Assembly: GCA_020832375.1 (NCBI GenBank)
Contig: JAFIEW010000010.1
Location: forward strand, 1 to 57,800
Direction of reading: 5' to 3'
DNA from: Cyclobacteriaceae bacterium
GTDB lineage: Bacteria; Bacteroidota; Bacteroidia; Cytophagales; Cyclobacteriaceae
Length of the DNA stretch: 57,800 bases
The notes below the pieces were generated by a model, which did no database searches, had not been told where the DNA came from, and saw only the letters and a program-made list of their open reading frames with translations. The stretch's first letter is position 1; every line of letters begins with the position of its first letter. This document shows positions 29,901 through 37,880 of this stretch, piece after piece. A program made the position numbers and the translations under genes.

Positions 29901-32289
29901 CAGTAATAACATTAAAAAAGGTGGGACTGATACTTACTTCAAGATCTGCTGCATCAAGGTTTGGGTTGACCTGAAAAAAGAAGGAAGTTTCTTCAAAGCA
30001 TGAAGAAGAAGCAAAATTACTTGAGCTCCCCCCTTCTAAAAATATCCGATAAACTACTCCAGCCTCGAGTGGATTGGTATTGATTGAAAAAGTATTACCT
30101 ACCACATTGATATTTGTTTCGGTAGCTACTTCGTATTCACCCGGAGAAGTCTGTCGCTGTAAACTTACATTGTAGGACTGCGCGCCACTAAATTCACCTT
30201 CAAGCGCTGTGCCTCCACAAATATTTCTGGGACTTACCTCAGAGCTTGTATTACCAATCTCAGTAAACACTCTTGGGTTGGGTAGTTGAATTTTTGTGAT
30301 CACTACCTCTTCGCTATCGAGGCTACAGCTGCTTCCCTGCTCTTGCGTACGCACGAACAATCGATCATTGCTGGCCACCATACTCGAAGAAATGGCCGCA
30401 AATTCAGTTGCTGAGCTACTAGCTGCTATGGTAGCTAAGACCGTCTCAGTAGCATTTCTTCTCCGCACCAATCTATAAGAAACTGCAATACCCGCATTGC
30501 TATCAAAACTCACAATAAAGTTATCACCATCACAGATTTCATCTGGAATAGTGATGCCTGTCGGTGTGGAAACATCGGCGATACTTACCGAACCACCAAA
30601 ATAATTAATCCCCCTCGCAATGCTCAATCCAGGGAAATTAGCGGTACCACCGCTTCTTCTCAATACTAAGTTCGTACCGGTAGTAAACCCAGCCTCCGGA
30701 CGGACGAACAAATCAGTCAGCGTGATGACATCTTGTGCATTAGTAGCTGATACCGTCAATAAAAGTGTGACTCTCTTACGCTGTACGATCAGCTCTACAT
30801 TAGATATATCTGAAATTCCTCCACCTTGACTGCTTACAGATGCCGAACCTCTATTCGTATCAAATTCAAAACCATCCTCAAGCTCAAGTACAAAAGATTT
30901 ATTTACCCCAACTTGAAAAAGTCCTGTGCTTTGGCTATTGGTTTCAAGAATTTGAACATCTCCTAATGACTCAAAATCGCTAGTATTGGGACATAAATTA
31001 AGTGTAGCCGAAGAAGCAATCACTCCTACGCGAGAAAAATTAACTGCTCTTGAAGTAGTGACTGACCCCTGTGTAAATTGTAAGTCCCCAGTTTGAGATA
31101 GTGGGGTACCATGAATCAGACCCTCGTCAATTTCTAGGCGTAGATTAGCTTGCCCTACTCCCTGATTTACAATAATTTGACTCGGTGAAATAGTACCGTT
31201 GGCAATACTTGCTAAGCTTATATTAGCGGTTGCATCATAGGTTCTATCAAGATTCCCTCTACTGTCCACTGCTCTTAACTCTACCTGAAAAGTACGATTG
31301 ATGGCCTGATTATTTCCGCTAGGAATGAGTATGTCAAAAGCTGTAGCCACCACATTGAGTGTCTTTACGCCGGATAGCGGGTTCACTATCGGGTCGGCTT
31401 CTCTCAATTGGGTAAAATCATCTTCCTGATTTACTCTGAAAGAAAGTAATTCGGCTTGCACCAGCGTTTGATCTTCCACCTGGTTGACAAAGGTGGCTGC
31501 TATACGAAAGCTAGTAGTGGCACCATCTGCCGTTGTACCCAAATTAGCATTTTGAAACTGTACAAAGGGATTATCACTGCCTTCCAAATCACGCGTTAAA
31601 ACCCTCACAAATCCACTACCATCATTCCTAAATAAAACCAGTTGAGAAATAGCGGCCGTATTTTGAACTCGAAAGTTCAACTCTGTTAATCGAGTTTGCA
31701 GTCCATCAACTCCACCATCATTAAGGACAAACTCATAAATGGTAGCTGTATTCCCCTCATTCAATTGACCGACAGGTGTTCGCCTAGGGAAATCAATAAA
31801 ATTAATGGTTTCATCTGGGTTGTCTGCGGCACTGGCAGTGATAAATGCATTTCTTCGGCTTTGTATGGTAAATGGTTCTGATAATGATGCTGCCGATAGG
31901 GTCGTATTCGGTGCGACCACTCTAATATTGTACTGACCACTTGCCGAGATGCTCAAATCGCTAAAATTGATACTTGTACTACCTGGGGAAATCGTACCTA
32001 CCGTGGTACCTTGTAATGAACCTGTAGCACCATCAAGGCGAACTAACTCTAAATTTACCGTCAGCGGATCAGTAGGTGCATCATCAACAGTAACCCTCAA
32101 GGTGCCTATATTTTGATTTTTAAGCCTAATATTTGGCTCTGGTCCAAAAAAAGAAATACTGATATCGCTCGGCAACAGCAAATCTTCAGAAGAACTTTCC
32201 TCAAATAAAGAAAAATGCTCTTCAGCTCGTACGCCAACAATAGAGAAAACTACCGCCAGCACAAAGACCAATGTGTAAACTATTTTCAT
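23956..32289 (-). CDS. Giant T9SS-secreted Ig-like/PKD protein with type A sorting domain
   Basis: A 2777-residue secreted protein. Signal peptide MKIVYTLVFVLAVVFSIVGVRA. Residues about 30-1340 are mixed beta-sandwich modules. Residues about 1350-1975 hold six tandem units of 95-110 residues, each with an early Cys (for example IFCADDQIEF, RVCASEANEV, DICAGSEIPL), a YxPTxxE element, and a late Cys (QTCGAV, GPCSSQ, NVCSPQ), implying one disulfide per unit. Two PKD domains follow (YTWDFGDRT, WIWDFGDGT; about 2060-2220), then a jelly-roll-like domain (YFEDFENGSGGW; 2270-2463), and an Omp28/thioredoxin-like stretch (VLLEHFTNTSSNNF) lacking the CxxC. The last 80 residues are a type A sorting domain (VKLYPNPTSKQATI, GMYFVNLL). 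Likely a surface adhesin or appendage exported through SprA/PorV and cut by PorU. No partner genes for binding are recognised. Confidence 0.85.
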   Translation of the reverse strand: MKIVYTLVFVLAVVFSIVGVRAEEHFSLFEESSSEDLLLPSDISISFFGPEPNIRLKNQNIGTLRVTVDDAPTDPLTVNLELVRLDGATGSLQGTTVGTISPGSTSINFSDLSISASGQYNIRVVAPNTTLSAASLSEPFTIQSRRNAFITASAADNPDETINFIDFPRRTPVGQLNEGNTATIYEFVLNDGGVDGLQTRLTELNFRVQNTAAISQLVLFRNDGSGFVRVLTRDLEGSDNPFVQFQNANLGTTADGATTSFRIAATFVNQVEDQTLVQAELLSFRVNQEDDFTQLREADPIVNPLSGVKTLNVVATAFDILIPSGNNQAINRTFQVELRAVDSRGNLDRTYDATANISLASIANGTISPSQIIVNQGVGQANLRLEIDEGLIHGTPLSQTGDLQFTQGSVTTSRAVNFSRVGVIASSATLNLCPNTSDFESLGDVQILETNSQSTGLFQVGVNKSFVLELEDGFEFDTNRGSASVSSQGGGISDISNVELIVQRKRVTLLLTVSATNAQDVITLTDLFVRPEAGFTTGTNLVLRRSGGTANFPGLSIARGINYFGGSVSIADVSTPTGITIPDEICDGDNFIVSFDSNAGIAVSYRLVRRRNATETVLATIAASSSATEFAAISSSMVASNDRLFVRTQEQGSSCSLDSEEVVITKIQLPNPRVFTEIGNTSSEVSPRNICGGTALEGEFSGAQSYNVSLQRQTSPGEYEVATETNINVVGNTFSINTNPLEAGVVYRIFLEGGSSSNFASSSCFEETSFFFQVNPNLDAADLEVSISPTFFNVITDGSGNPSSDFPTGVVIDASLADGVSVAGSFQFSGEGVIGNRFFPEEVAFTDEDEIKTIPIIATFVTDEGCVSEAVTIEVRAFNGELIFEGLQEGVCLDEDYEIEFEINNVQLVPPAIPFASNQITVSYFSNNTERVLFSITVSRNLVNLLSVNYSSASPLPGTFVVLENFTEGESGNIRVSFSKSDFPLEVDQRGLGQFGIRVIGANESEATQDFFFDKFIDVEPIHPQALCFDCDLPFLSTIGNEFSVANDLKGSTLSVRASRQSDFSGQVLNLPLTSPQANANVLRNLFSAANQIDLENGTPIYLEFSVDNFCSSSATSEITMFRKPPTPDQEITIDGLSLGSFNGFFTIQNQAPAIFRPSQAENTDLVFYHFFNAEGIRVTGAPVSDFEASNALTGAEGNTLFFVERIINGFSSDRHPFVWSVQRPPALNFSGLTEAVCDDDPVGITIEISGPNEERWSNTLALKVLQSTSGDPAEGSLRLIGGNNNTSELLINDLQIAYNAEGIGESFAQPTTLELEYIPTEGESISGEEYRITADFQAVNNLNQNNLSAEASAQAFSELRPQLILIDAEIIEVCSQEEVQLSTSLANGNLNDARFNWEIITGDGEFLWLDENGDEEKGTIAPVIDPIYLPSASELAEGSSDIQFEISVFDINGLCDSDVKIQNLQIDQRALISASVDELICADQNPILLRANLNGAASAASWEVVLDDELSSEEEQAILDRLSSSEVNNGEVTATFELTREEQLTGITYQFKVTTDDPNDNVCGAESDLVTIQVDPIADFEFVQEGLLIDGDDNPFMRLCSPEEISFLVSREGVAESFVWTDNGGGGQFRFATSDNDQISPSYEPSATLLSDGGIIEITATAVDISGQCGEVSKSFTLIIDQEPTITLEQDEYIFCADDQIEFRGSFGGTATNAAWEISPNNPSDLEPQGALTNEVVGNEVIGRYIPTAEEITSGINIIFRLLSSDPSADSDQTCGAVFADAVVRMNQIARVVAGDDIRVCASEANEVQLFGSVTGAVTSGLWTSNGNGTFNPSADALNARYAPSADEILNGAEIILTLTSAEPVGPCSSQIDDLTLVIDQAPILNLIDDFDICAGSEIPLIATLEASLEGQSGNWSIIEGGGQIENTQAVSTIYIPTEEEMSNGADLRFEFVSDQPIDNVCSPQSAILNVRLEPIPKAPSVNEPPIFCQGANIPNISAEGVNIRWYADSELTQQLPATLSGNLISQIDSDIVGVYTFFATQTVAGCESVGELVQIIVNPIPVPDFEVENICFGDETRFVNMTSFEGDGDLFYTWDFGDRTVLPGEENPTHRYVNPANNLTVTLTATSTNEDGSSCSVSTSKNITIADAPRLTLFEESTCLEQGVSFITDFQQTIGSEPDLWIWDFGDGTIIQGPGLTQANQDNPVVGMESTSGTFKRPIHRYQTAGIKTITVTAISGEGVAEDGAIAELGCGITLTRQVGVYPQKRQFPYFEDFENGSGGWISSLDNENTRNSSWTLAPFDLHGEQGQVWRTAASGNTAYSSNERSYVESPCFDFSELERPVMSLKVFVSTDQGLDGAAVMVKSGEMTDYQLLGNLQSGINWYNQANIAGNPGQQAIGQLGWTGLRDEDGFQTARIALDQFAGDEQVKIRIVFGSNADTPSPEAQGFAFDDIFIGERTRKVLLEHFTNTSSNNFLSDMQTVDDFIEESAEELLLVRYHIAEPEPDEIHLVNRADPGARALVYGVEAAPRVSLDGSFDGLAFGNETRAQFELRKLIEASVDLSLQIELQEDQSVIFTCGITAETNLPQADYRLYLAIVEDNVSEQESDASSAVVSHVLRQLLPDAAGTALSTEWFSGSTASHQVIWRESLLSRSENAKVVMWVQNNNTKEILQSEVFGLDLTPQLITSVGDTQFDQVKLYPNPTSKQATIALGGLTFAGSEYLIIDSNGRTLMKERLPAGIDKWHIDISHLKQGMYFVNLLSENGESKVMKLSVIK

Positions 32290-32311
32290 ATTCTTATCTG
32301 TAATAACGCAT

Positions 32312-32345
32312 CATGTCACATCCTCATCCCACTAAAAAAACAACT
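32312..32345 (-). repeat. T-run/GGGATGA dispersed repeat, loose copy, upstream of the giant gene
   Basis: On the minus strand TTTTTTTAGTGGGATGAGGA, similar to the core of the other copies. It falls in the leader region of the 2777-residue protein gene, 23 bases before its start codon. Fewer flanking bases match than in copies a-c. Confidence 0.35.
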
Positions 32346-32370
32346 ATACTCACCTAAACTTATAAAATGA

Positions 32371-32384
32371 TGTCAACTTTGACA
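32371..32384. promoter_or_regulatory. Near-palindrome upstream of the giant gene, possible operator
   Basis: TGTCAA-CT-TTGACA, a 6-2-6 inverted repeat about 80 bases before the start codon. Its size suits a dimeric regulator site. No regulator is identified, so this is only a candidate. Confidence 0.3.
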
Positions 32385-32399
32385 TTTAAACCTTTCTTT

Positions 32400-33581
32400 T
32401 CAAAACTCACCTGATTGATCAATTCTCATCAAAGCTACCATCCGGTCATTTTCAAAGGCAATGTTTGCCAGTAGCAAGGCTCCTCCATCAGATTGCGGAT
32501 AAATCGCTTCGATACTATTGACATTATTTTGCCCATAGGTGGATCTCCAAATTACTTCTCCTCTGCTATCTAATTTATAAAGCACTGCAAGTGCATTGGC
32601 CTGAACAACTCCTTGCTCTCTACCTCCAAGAAATAATTCCCCTCGACTATTCTCTGCAATTGCATTGGCTGTTTCACCTATATCTAGCCGAACAGTAAGC
32701 TGCTCATTTCCAAAGGCGTCAAGGCTAACTAAAAACATCCGCTGACTCAACCCCGTGCCCACACCACCAGCCAGAAAAAAGCCTCCTGAACGTGATGCTA
32801 ACAACTGTCTAACTCTTGCACCCTCATTCCCTCCAAAAAATAAATCAGCTACTGGAAGCCCTTCTCTATTCGTTCGCACCCACCGCATGCTCTCTCGATT
32901 GTCTCCAGAACGTACTGCAACACCAGAGAAAACAAAGCCACCACGATTGTCTTGAAAAAAGCCACTAGCTAGCGAGTTGCGATTGTTGATCAAGCCAAAA
33001 GATCGCTCCCACAGTCGGTCGCCATCGAGTCCATTTTCAAAAAGATACATTTCTGAAAAGCCATTGCTGTAAATGATTTCTCCAAGCACCACCAGCCTAC
33101 CTTGCTCAAGCTGTAAAACTCCGTAGCCCGCAAGATCATTGTCCTCTGATTCGTATAGCTTACTGACCACCATTTGATAGGAATTAGCATCAAAGGACCT
33201 GACAAAAATTTTCTGTCTACCTCCCTCTGAAGCTGCCTGATGACCTACCACCCACAACTGATCATTTTGTACTGATAAGTGAGTCGCTTTGTATCGACCA
33301 GAGTCTGCCAAATGTAATTTCATCATTTCATTACCCCTATCATCCAAGAAATAAATCACGGGAATGCCAAAGCCCTGATCATCTACAGAAGAATTGATCA
33401 ATACGGCTGTTTTGCCTTCATCAGTTTGTTTAAGTCCTACCGCTTGGTCGACGCCAGCTGTTCCTAAAAACTTGATATAGGTGTTTTCTTCACCCATGAT
33501 AGGTTCAAACTCTTGTGTACACTCCACAAAGCACAAAAGCATGAATAAACTAAAAGAAATACGAATCCCTATATGCATCAT
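32400..33581 (-). CDS. Exported propeller-like protein, possible lipoprotein
   Basis: A 393-residue exported protein of unknown function. An N-terminal hydrophobic segment ends in CFVEC (Cys about 20), which is a poor lipobox but could be lipidated. The body is made of roughly seven beta-propeller-like blades with repeats such as GGFVFSGVAVRSGD, GGFFLAGGVGTG, RGELFLGGREQG and GGALLLANIAFEND, each beginning with Gly-rich strands. Such proteins usually occur as secreted or surface binding modules. The ATG overlaps the stop of the upstream TPR/barrel gene (ATGA at 33578-33581), so the two are translationally coupled. The 110 bases to the giant secreted protein gene contain repeat and palindrome sequences. 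Confidence 0.65.
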   Translation of the reverse strand: MMHIGIRISFSLFMLLCFVECTQEFEPIMGEENTYIKFLGTAGVDQAVGLKQTDEGKTAVLINSSVDDQGFGIPVIYFLDDRGNEMMKLHLADSGRYKATHLSVQNDQLWVVGHQAASEGGRQKIFVRSFDANSYQMVVSKLYESEDNDLAGYGVLQLEQGRLVVLGEIIYSNGFSEMYLFENGLDGDRLWERSFGLINNRNSLASGFFQDNRGGFVFSGVAVRSGDNRESMRWVRTNREGLPVADLFFGGNEGARVRQLLASRSGGFFLAGGVGTGLSQRMFLVSLDAFGNEQLTVRLDIGETANAIAENSRGELFLGGREQGVVQANALAVLYKLDSRGEVIWRSTYGQNNVNSIEAIYPQSDGGALLLANIAFENDRMVALMRIDQSGEF

Positions 33582-34615
33582 TTGATAATTTTAGGAAGAT
33601 AAATAGGCATAACATACCCTACTTGAAGGCTTAAAAGATCTTTGCGTACATCCGAATCGATATAGGCATAATTAAAAAGCAACTCTTCATTACTCAGCCT
33701 ATTTTCAGGATTGTTAATCAATCCCAAAGCATACAAATATCTCACTTCCGACCGCAGATACCCCTTCCCTATTTTGTAATCAACCCCAAATGCAAAGTTT
33801 GCATGTGGGATGAGGCGACTTCTTTGATCCATTAAATTAATGCTAGGCCCGGTTACATCTCGACCATCTAACCTCGTGCGCTCCATATCGGCCGATGCAG
33901 CAAGTACAAAACTCATACTTGGACCAGTCGCCGCATAGACCTTTAATTTAGAACTTAGTTCTTGTTGGTATTTAATTAATAAAGGCAGATCAACTTGAAC
34001 CCTACTTTCAATCATAGCCACGCTCGTAAATTCATTAAGCTCCCTTCGGTACTCATCAAAAATACCATGAAAGCCAGGGTCGGAGTAGAGGCTCCATGTT
34101 TTAGAAAGTGGGTATTCTACCAGCATCCCAACTGAAAAACCTGGGTTTGACTGAAAGACATGCCTTCCAGAATTTAGATTTTCTAGGCCAAAGCTTTGCA
34201 CAAGCCTAGTATTGGTAGCATTTACCCCAGCTTTAGCGCCGTAGTAAAGCACAGGTCGCGTGCGAAACCGCTCATAAAGCTGCTCAAATTCCTTGGGGTC
34301 AGCATCTTCTCTTAGTCGATACTCTGGGTCGGACTTTAAAAGTTTCGCCATAGCAATCTCTGCCTTCTGCGGCTCATCCAAATACAAAAAACTCAAGGTC
34401 AATAGGCGATAAGCCTGTGCTTTTTCCTCATCACTATACTGACCAGACTCCAAGCAATCATTAAGCAAGTCCTCCAAGGTATTAATCCTACCCTCCTCAT
34501 ATGCGGTTTGAGCTTGTCGTAACCGCAACTCACAACTTTGCTGCGCACACAAAAAGTCACTCCCCACAAGAGGGAAAAGCATGAGCCAGCACAGCATATA
34601 TTTCTTTTTTACCAT
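33578..34615 (-). CDS. TPR plus outer-membrane barrel protein
   Basis: A 345-residue exported protein. Signal peptide (MVKKKYMLCWLMLFPLVGSDFLCA), then two to three TPR-like helix pairs at about 28-110 (LRQAQTAYEEGRINTLEDLL, AEIAMAKLLKSDPEYRL), then a small PorT/OmpX-like beta barrel (YYGAKAGVNATNT, FSVGMLVEYPLS, LLSLQVGYVMPIYLP). Similar TPR-barrel proteins occur near surface-protein genes in Bacteroidota, where they may help assembly. Four bases overlap with the downstream propeller gene. It lies 142 bases downstream of the STAND NTPase gene on the same strand, with a hairpin repeat between, so read-through from that operon is possible but unproven. Confidence 0.65.
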   Translation of the reverse strand: MVKKKYMLCWLMLFPLVGSDFLCAQQSCELRLRQAQTAYEEGRINTLEDLLNDCLESGQYSDEEKAQAYRLLTLSFLYLDEPQKAEIAMAKLLKSDPEYRLREDADPKEFEQLYERFRTRPVLYYGAKAGVNATNTRLVQSFGLENLNSGRHVFQSNPGFSVGMLVEYPLSKTWSLYSDPGFHGIFDEYRRELNEFTSVAMIESRVQVDLPLLIKYQQELSSKLKVYAATGPSMSFVLAASADMERTRLDGRDVTGPSINLMDQRSRLIPHANFAFGVDYKIGKGYLRSEVRYLYALGLINNPENRLSNEELLFNYAYIDSDVRKDLLSLQVGYVMPIYLPKIIK

Positions 34616-34667
34616 CGGCTTACAGTTTGGTGCATTCGTATGAAAAAATAATCTTCATCTTATTGAT

Positions 34668-34741
34668 TTAGCTTCGCTTTTTTTGTTTTTCATTTTCGTG
34701 GGATGCTGACACGAGTCGTCATCCCTACTTTATTAGCTTCG
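34668..34741 (+). repeat. T-run/GGGATGA dispersed repeat, copy c, with direct repeats
   Basis: The core TTTTCGTGGGATG continues into an inverted repeat GGGATG (34700-34705)/CATCCC (34720-34725). The block is flanked by the 9-base direct repeat TTAGCTTCG at 34668-34676 and 34733-34741. Direct repeats of this length could be a target duplication from insertion of a small element. It lies between the STAND NTPase and TPR/barrel genes. Confidence 0.45.
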
Positions 34742-34757
34742 TTTTCAGCGCTACGAT

Positions 34758-37700
34758 TTACGGTTCACAGGTTGCCTCAAAAGGAACATCAGCACCGATA
34801 TACCGATCCCACTCGAGCAGTGAGAGCTTATTTTGCTCTATTTCGCTACAAATAATATCTCCCATAAATGCAGCTCGAGTAGGCCACTTTCTGATAATTC
34901 TATCCCTGCAGCCAGCCAGCAAAAACTTGCTATCTTGACTAAAAGCAATACTCCACACCCAGTCGTCGTGGTCGCTCAATACAATTGGCTGATCGTTTAA
35001 ATTATCCATTTTCCAAAGGCGCACTGTCCTATCAAAGCTAGCGGTTGCCATCTGCATCCTATCAGGACTAAAGGTGATCTGATTGATGAGTGCGCCGTGG
35101 CCTTCAAGGTTTTGCTCTATTTTACCCTCTTTAATATTGTAAACCAATAAATTGCCCCTATCATTACCAAAAATGAGCTCGCCCGCTTTAGGATGAAAAG
35201 CCAAGGCATGTAAGGCATCGCCTTTCTCTGAGGTATAAATGGTTTCTTTATTGAAGTTATCTTTCAAATGAATCAAGATCGCCTCTCCGTTATTTTGACT
35301 CAACGCAAGATATTGCTCGGTAGGATCTACAGTAAATTGATTGACTTTATGATTTGCTTCATAAATGAGTTGTTGCTCTCCTTGATCGATAAGGTAGATC
35401 TTGCGACTGTCACCCAAAAGAAATAACCGATCATTTTTTTGTCCCGCTACAAGCTGTTGAATGTTTTTAACTGGTGGTGATGATAGGGTTTGAACAGTAC
35501 CTTTCTCAAAATTAAAGGCAATAAGTATTGACCCACTGCCAGCTAGAAATATTTTATCTCCATTTTTAGAAAGAGCACCACTTCTGAAGATTCCTTCTTG
35601 GTTGAGCAGTTCTTCAGCTATTATGTTTTGCTCTGATAAATCCCATCGAATCATCTTACCATCACTACCTAAGCTGTAAATTATATTTGCTTGATTTGAG
35701 CTTAGAATAGATCGTACATTATCCGTATGCCCAATCAGCTGATTATACCCTTCTTCTTTTACAGCCTTTACGGCATAGTACAATCCATCGTAGATATCAT
35801 TATCATAAATGTTACCATCATACCGCTGGTGAAAGATGAATGCCTGCTGCGCAAGTAGCGCTTTTCGAGTACTTTGAGAAATTTGGGTAGATTTTATTGC
35901 CAAAGATTTAGCAATAGAAATCATTCGCTCTCTTTCTGCTTGTAAAGCGTTTCTTTCAGCTTCTTCTGCTTTCAGGATAGCAAAATCTTGAGCGGCTTCA
36001 GCCTCTGCCTTTCTATCCTCAGCGATTTTAGTTTGGGATTTAGCCTCTTGCTCCGCCTTTTGCGCGAGTTCCTTTTGAAAATCAGCGGCACGTCTTTGCT
36101 CCTCTGCGCGCTGAGCCTCAAAAATCGCTTGCTCTTGAGCCCTCTCCGCATCGACACGTGCTTCATTTGCTCTCTCGCTTTCTTCTTTTGCTCGTTCACT
36201 TTCTCGTTCCGCACGGCGCTCATTTTCGATTGCTATTTGTGTTTGCTGAGCTGCAATTTCAGCTTCACGCTCCGCTTTCACCTGCTGAGTAAAGGCATAA
36301 ATCAAAAATAAAATCGATACTACCGTGGCTGCAGTCATGACAAGCACAGTAATTCGAGCTCTTTGAAGTGCTTTTTTCTGCATGAGCTCTTTGATGCGCT
36401 GCTCCTTCTCGTACTCTTCGCGGCAAAACTCCAAAAACCCCATAGTACGCTCAAAAGCACTGTCAAATCTTACCCCCCAATCAAGGGTAGGACGCTGCTT
36501 CTCCTGCCAGTTGAGTGCTATTTGTAGATCTGGTGGCCTCCATAGTCCAGCCTTTCCTATTTGATACATAGATGCTGCCTCAGCAAGGCGCAAATACATT
36601 TGTACAGATTCAGCCTCCTCGTTGACCCAGTTTCTTAATCTCACCCATATACGCATCAAGCTTTCATGAGAAATATCGATAATAGAATCTTCTGTAAGCT
36701 TCTGTGGCTCCGCTGGGATCAGCAATGATCTACCAGACTTTCTAAAGACATGAATCACTTCGCTGATTTGTTCTAGATCAGCATTTGCGATCTGGGCGAT
36801 CTTCCTAAGTGGTGTTGGTCTTCTTATTCCATCTTTATCGCCTCTTTTCTCCGTGATAGTTTTAAATATGATGGCACAAAGCTCCTTTTGTCTTTCATTG
36901 AGTTCATGGTAGGCCTCATTGGCATGCTGAGAAAGTGCCTCCGCCATACCACCAATCGACTCGTAGTGATGAATGTCAAGTGGCTCATTTACCTCCCTAT
37001 TTTTTGTCCAATAGTTCCAGGTTCTCATCAGCGAGTGTTGCAAAATTGGCAGCTGATCTGTACGATTACCAAGGTCGTTGAGCAGTTGCTGTATGAGCCG
37101 TTCTGTAATCATTCCACCACCAACCGCCACAGGTCCAAGGATAGCGTCTTTCTTTTGCTCACGGGTCATCTGAGGAATAAGGTAGTGACTGTCGTTGATG
37201 TACTTGGTAAGCAAAGGAAAGTGTGCGCAATCTCCGATGAAATCTGATCTCATGGTAATCGCCACATATATAGGCACCTCTTCTTGTCTTACCGCCTCTA
37301 GTAACAAATTGACGTAGGCCATAGCACTATTCTCACCACTACGATCAGCATCTTCACTTTTGTAGCGAAATAACTCCTCAAATTGGTCTACTAAGATCAA
37401 AAAGTTTTTCTTACCGAAGTCAGGACTACGCTTGATTGCCTGCACAAGACCATGAGAAGTAGACTTTAATAAAGCTCCCGCTATGGTTGTACGGATCAGC
37501 TGCTCTTCCTCCTCCGCATTTCCATATGAATTGAATTCTTTGGCAATAGAATGAGACAGACTTTGAATAGGCTTTGCGCCAGGTCGGGTTACGATAACCT
37601 TCCAGCCATTCATCTTGTCGGCGATAAATCCTCCATGAAGATTAGGTAGCACACCGCAATATACAAAGGATGACTTACCACTGCCAGAGGGACCTATCAC

Positions 37701-37880
37701 ACCCACAAATCTATTCTTGGCTAACTTATCGAGTACCTCATCGCTTTGACCTTCTCTACCAAAAAACAGGTGACTTTCTTCTGGCTTGAATGGCCTCAAC
37801 CCAGGGAACGGGTTGAAAAAAGGGCTCATCTGCTCTGTTATCTGTGAGGGTCTAAAAGGATAATTTCGCTCTTCTTTCAT
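34758..37880 (-). CDS. Membrane-anchored STAND NTPase (nSTAND1) with coiled coil and WD40 repeats
   Basis: A 1040-residue signal-transduction ATPase. The N-terminus reads NPFPGLRPFKPEESHLFFGRE, diagnostic of the nSTAND1 family, then Walker A GPSGSGKS (63-70) and Walker B LILVDQFEE (161-169). A winged-helix region follows to about 480. One membrane segment (about 508-528) has the basic run KKALQRAR on its N-side. Then comes an Ala/Glu/Arg-rich coiled coil (about 530-640), and WD40 repeats from about 713 (IGHTDNVRSIL, GHGALINQITFSPDRMQMATASFDRTVRLW without long gaps, SDHDDWVWSIAFS). The positive-inside rule puts the NTPase in the cytoplasm and the WD40 sensor in the periplasm. The start overlaps the stop of the TIR-like gene by ATGA. 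STAND proteins act as switches in defence and signalling; the trigger and output here are unknown. Confidence 0.85.
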   Translation of the reverse strand: MKEERNYPFRPSQITEQMSPFFNPFPGLRPFKPEESHLFFGREGQSDEVLDKLAKNRFVGVIGPSGSGKSSFVYCGVLPNLHGGFIADKMNGWKVIVTRPGAKPIQSLSHSIAKEFNSYGNAEEEEQLIRTTIAGALLKSTSHGLVQAIKRSPDFGKKNFLILVDQFEELFRYKSEDADRSGENSAMAYVNLLLEAVRQEEVPIYVAITMRSDFIGDCAHFPLLTKYINDSHYLIPQMTREQKKDAILGPVAVGGGMITERLIQQLLNDLGNRTDQLPILQHSLMRTWNYWTKNREVNEPLDIHHYESIGGMAEALSQHANEAYHELNERQKELCAIIFKTITEKRGDKDGIRRPTPLRKIAQIANADLEQISEVIHVFRKSGRSLLIPAEPQKLTEDSIIDISHESLMRIWVRLRNWVNEEAESVQMYLRLAEAASMYQIGKAGLWRPPDLQIALNWQEKQRPTLDWGVRFDSAFERTMGFLEFCREEYEKEQRIKELMQKKALQRARITVLVMTAATVVSILFLIYAFTQQVKAEREAEIAAQQTQIAIENERRAERESERAKEESERANEARVDAERAQEQAIFEAQRAEEQRRAADFQKELAQKAEQEAKSQTKIAEDRKAEAEAAQDFAILKAEEAERNALQAERERMISIAKSLAIKSTQISQSTRKALLAQQAFIFHQRYDGNIYDNDIYDGLYYAVKAVKEEGYNQLIGHTDNVRSILSSNQANIIYSLGSDGKMIRWDLSEQNIIAEELLNQEGIFRSGALSKNGDKIFLAGSGSILIAFNFEKGTVQTLSSPPVKNIQQLVAGQKNDRLFLLGDSRKIYLIDQGEQQLIYEANHKVNQFTVDPTEQYLALSQNNGEAILIHLKDNFNKETIYTSEKGDALHALAFHPKAGELIFGNDRGNLLVYNIKEGKIEQNLEGHGALINQITFSPDRMQMATASFDRTVRLWKMDNLNDQPIVLSDHDDWVWSIAFSQDSKFLLAGCRDRIIRKWPTRAAFMGDIICSEIEQNKLSLLEWDRYIGADVPFEATCEP

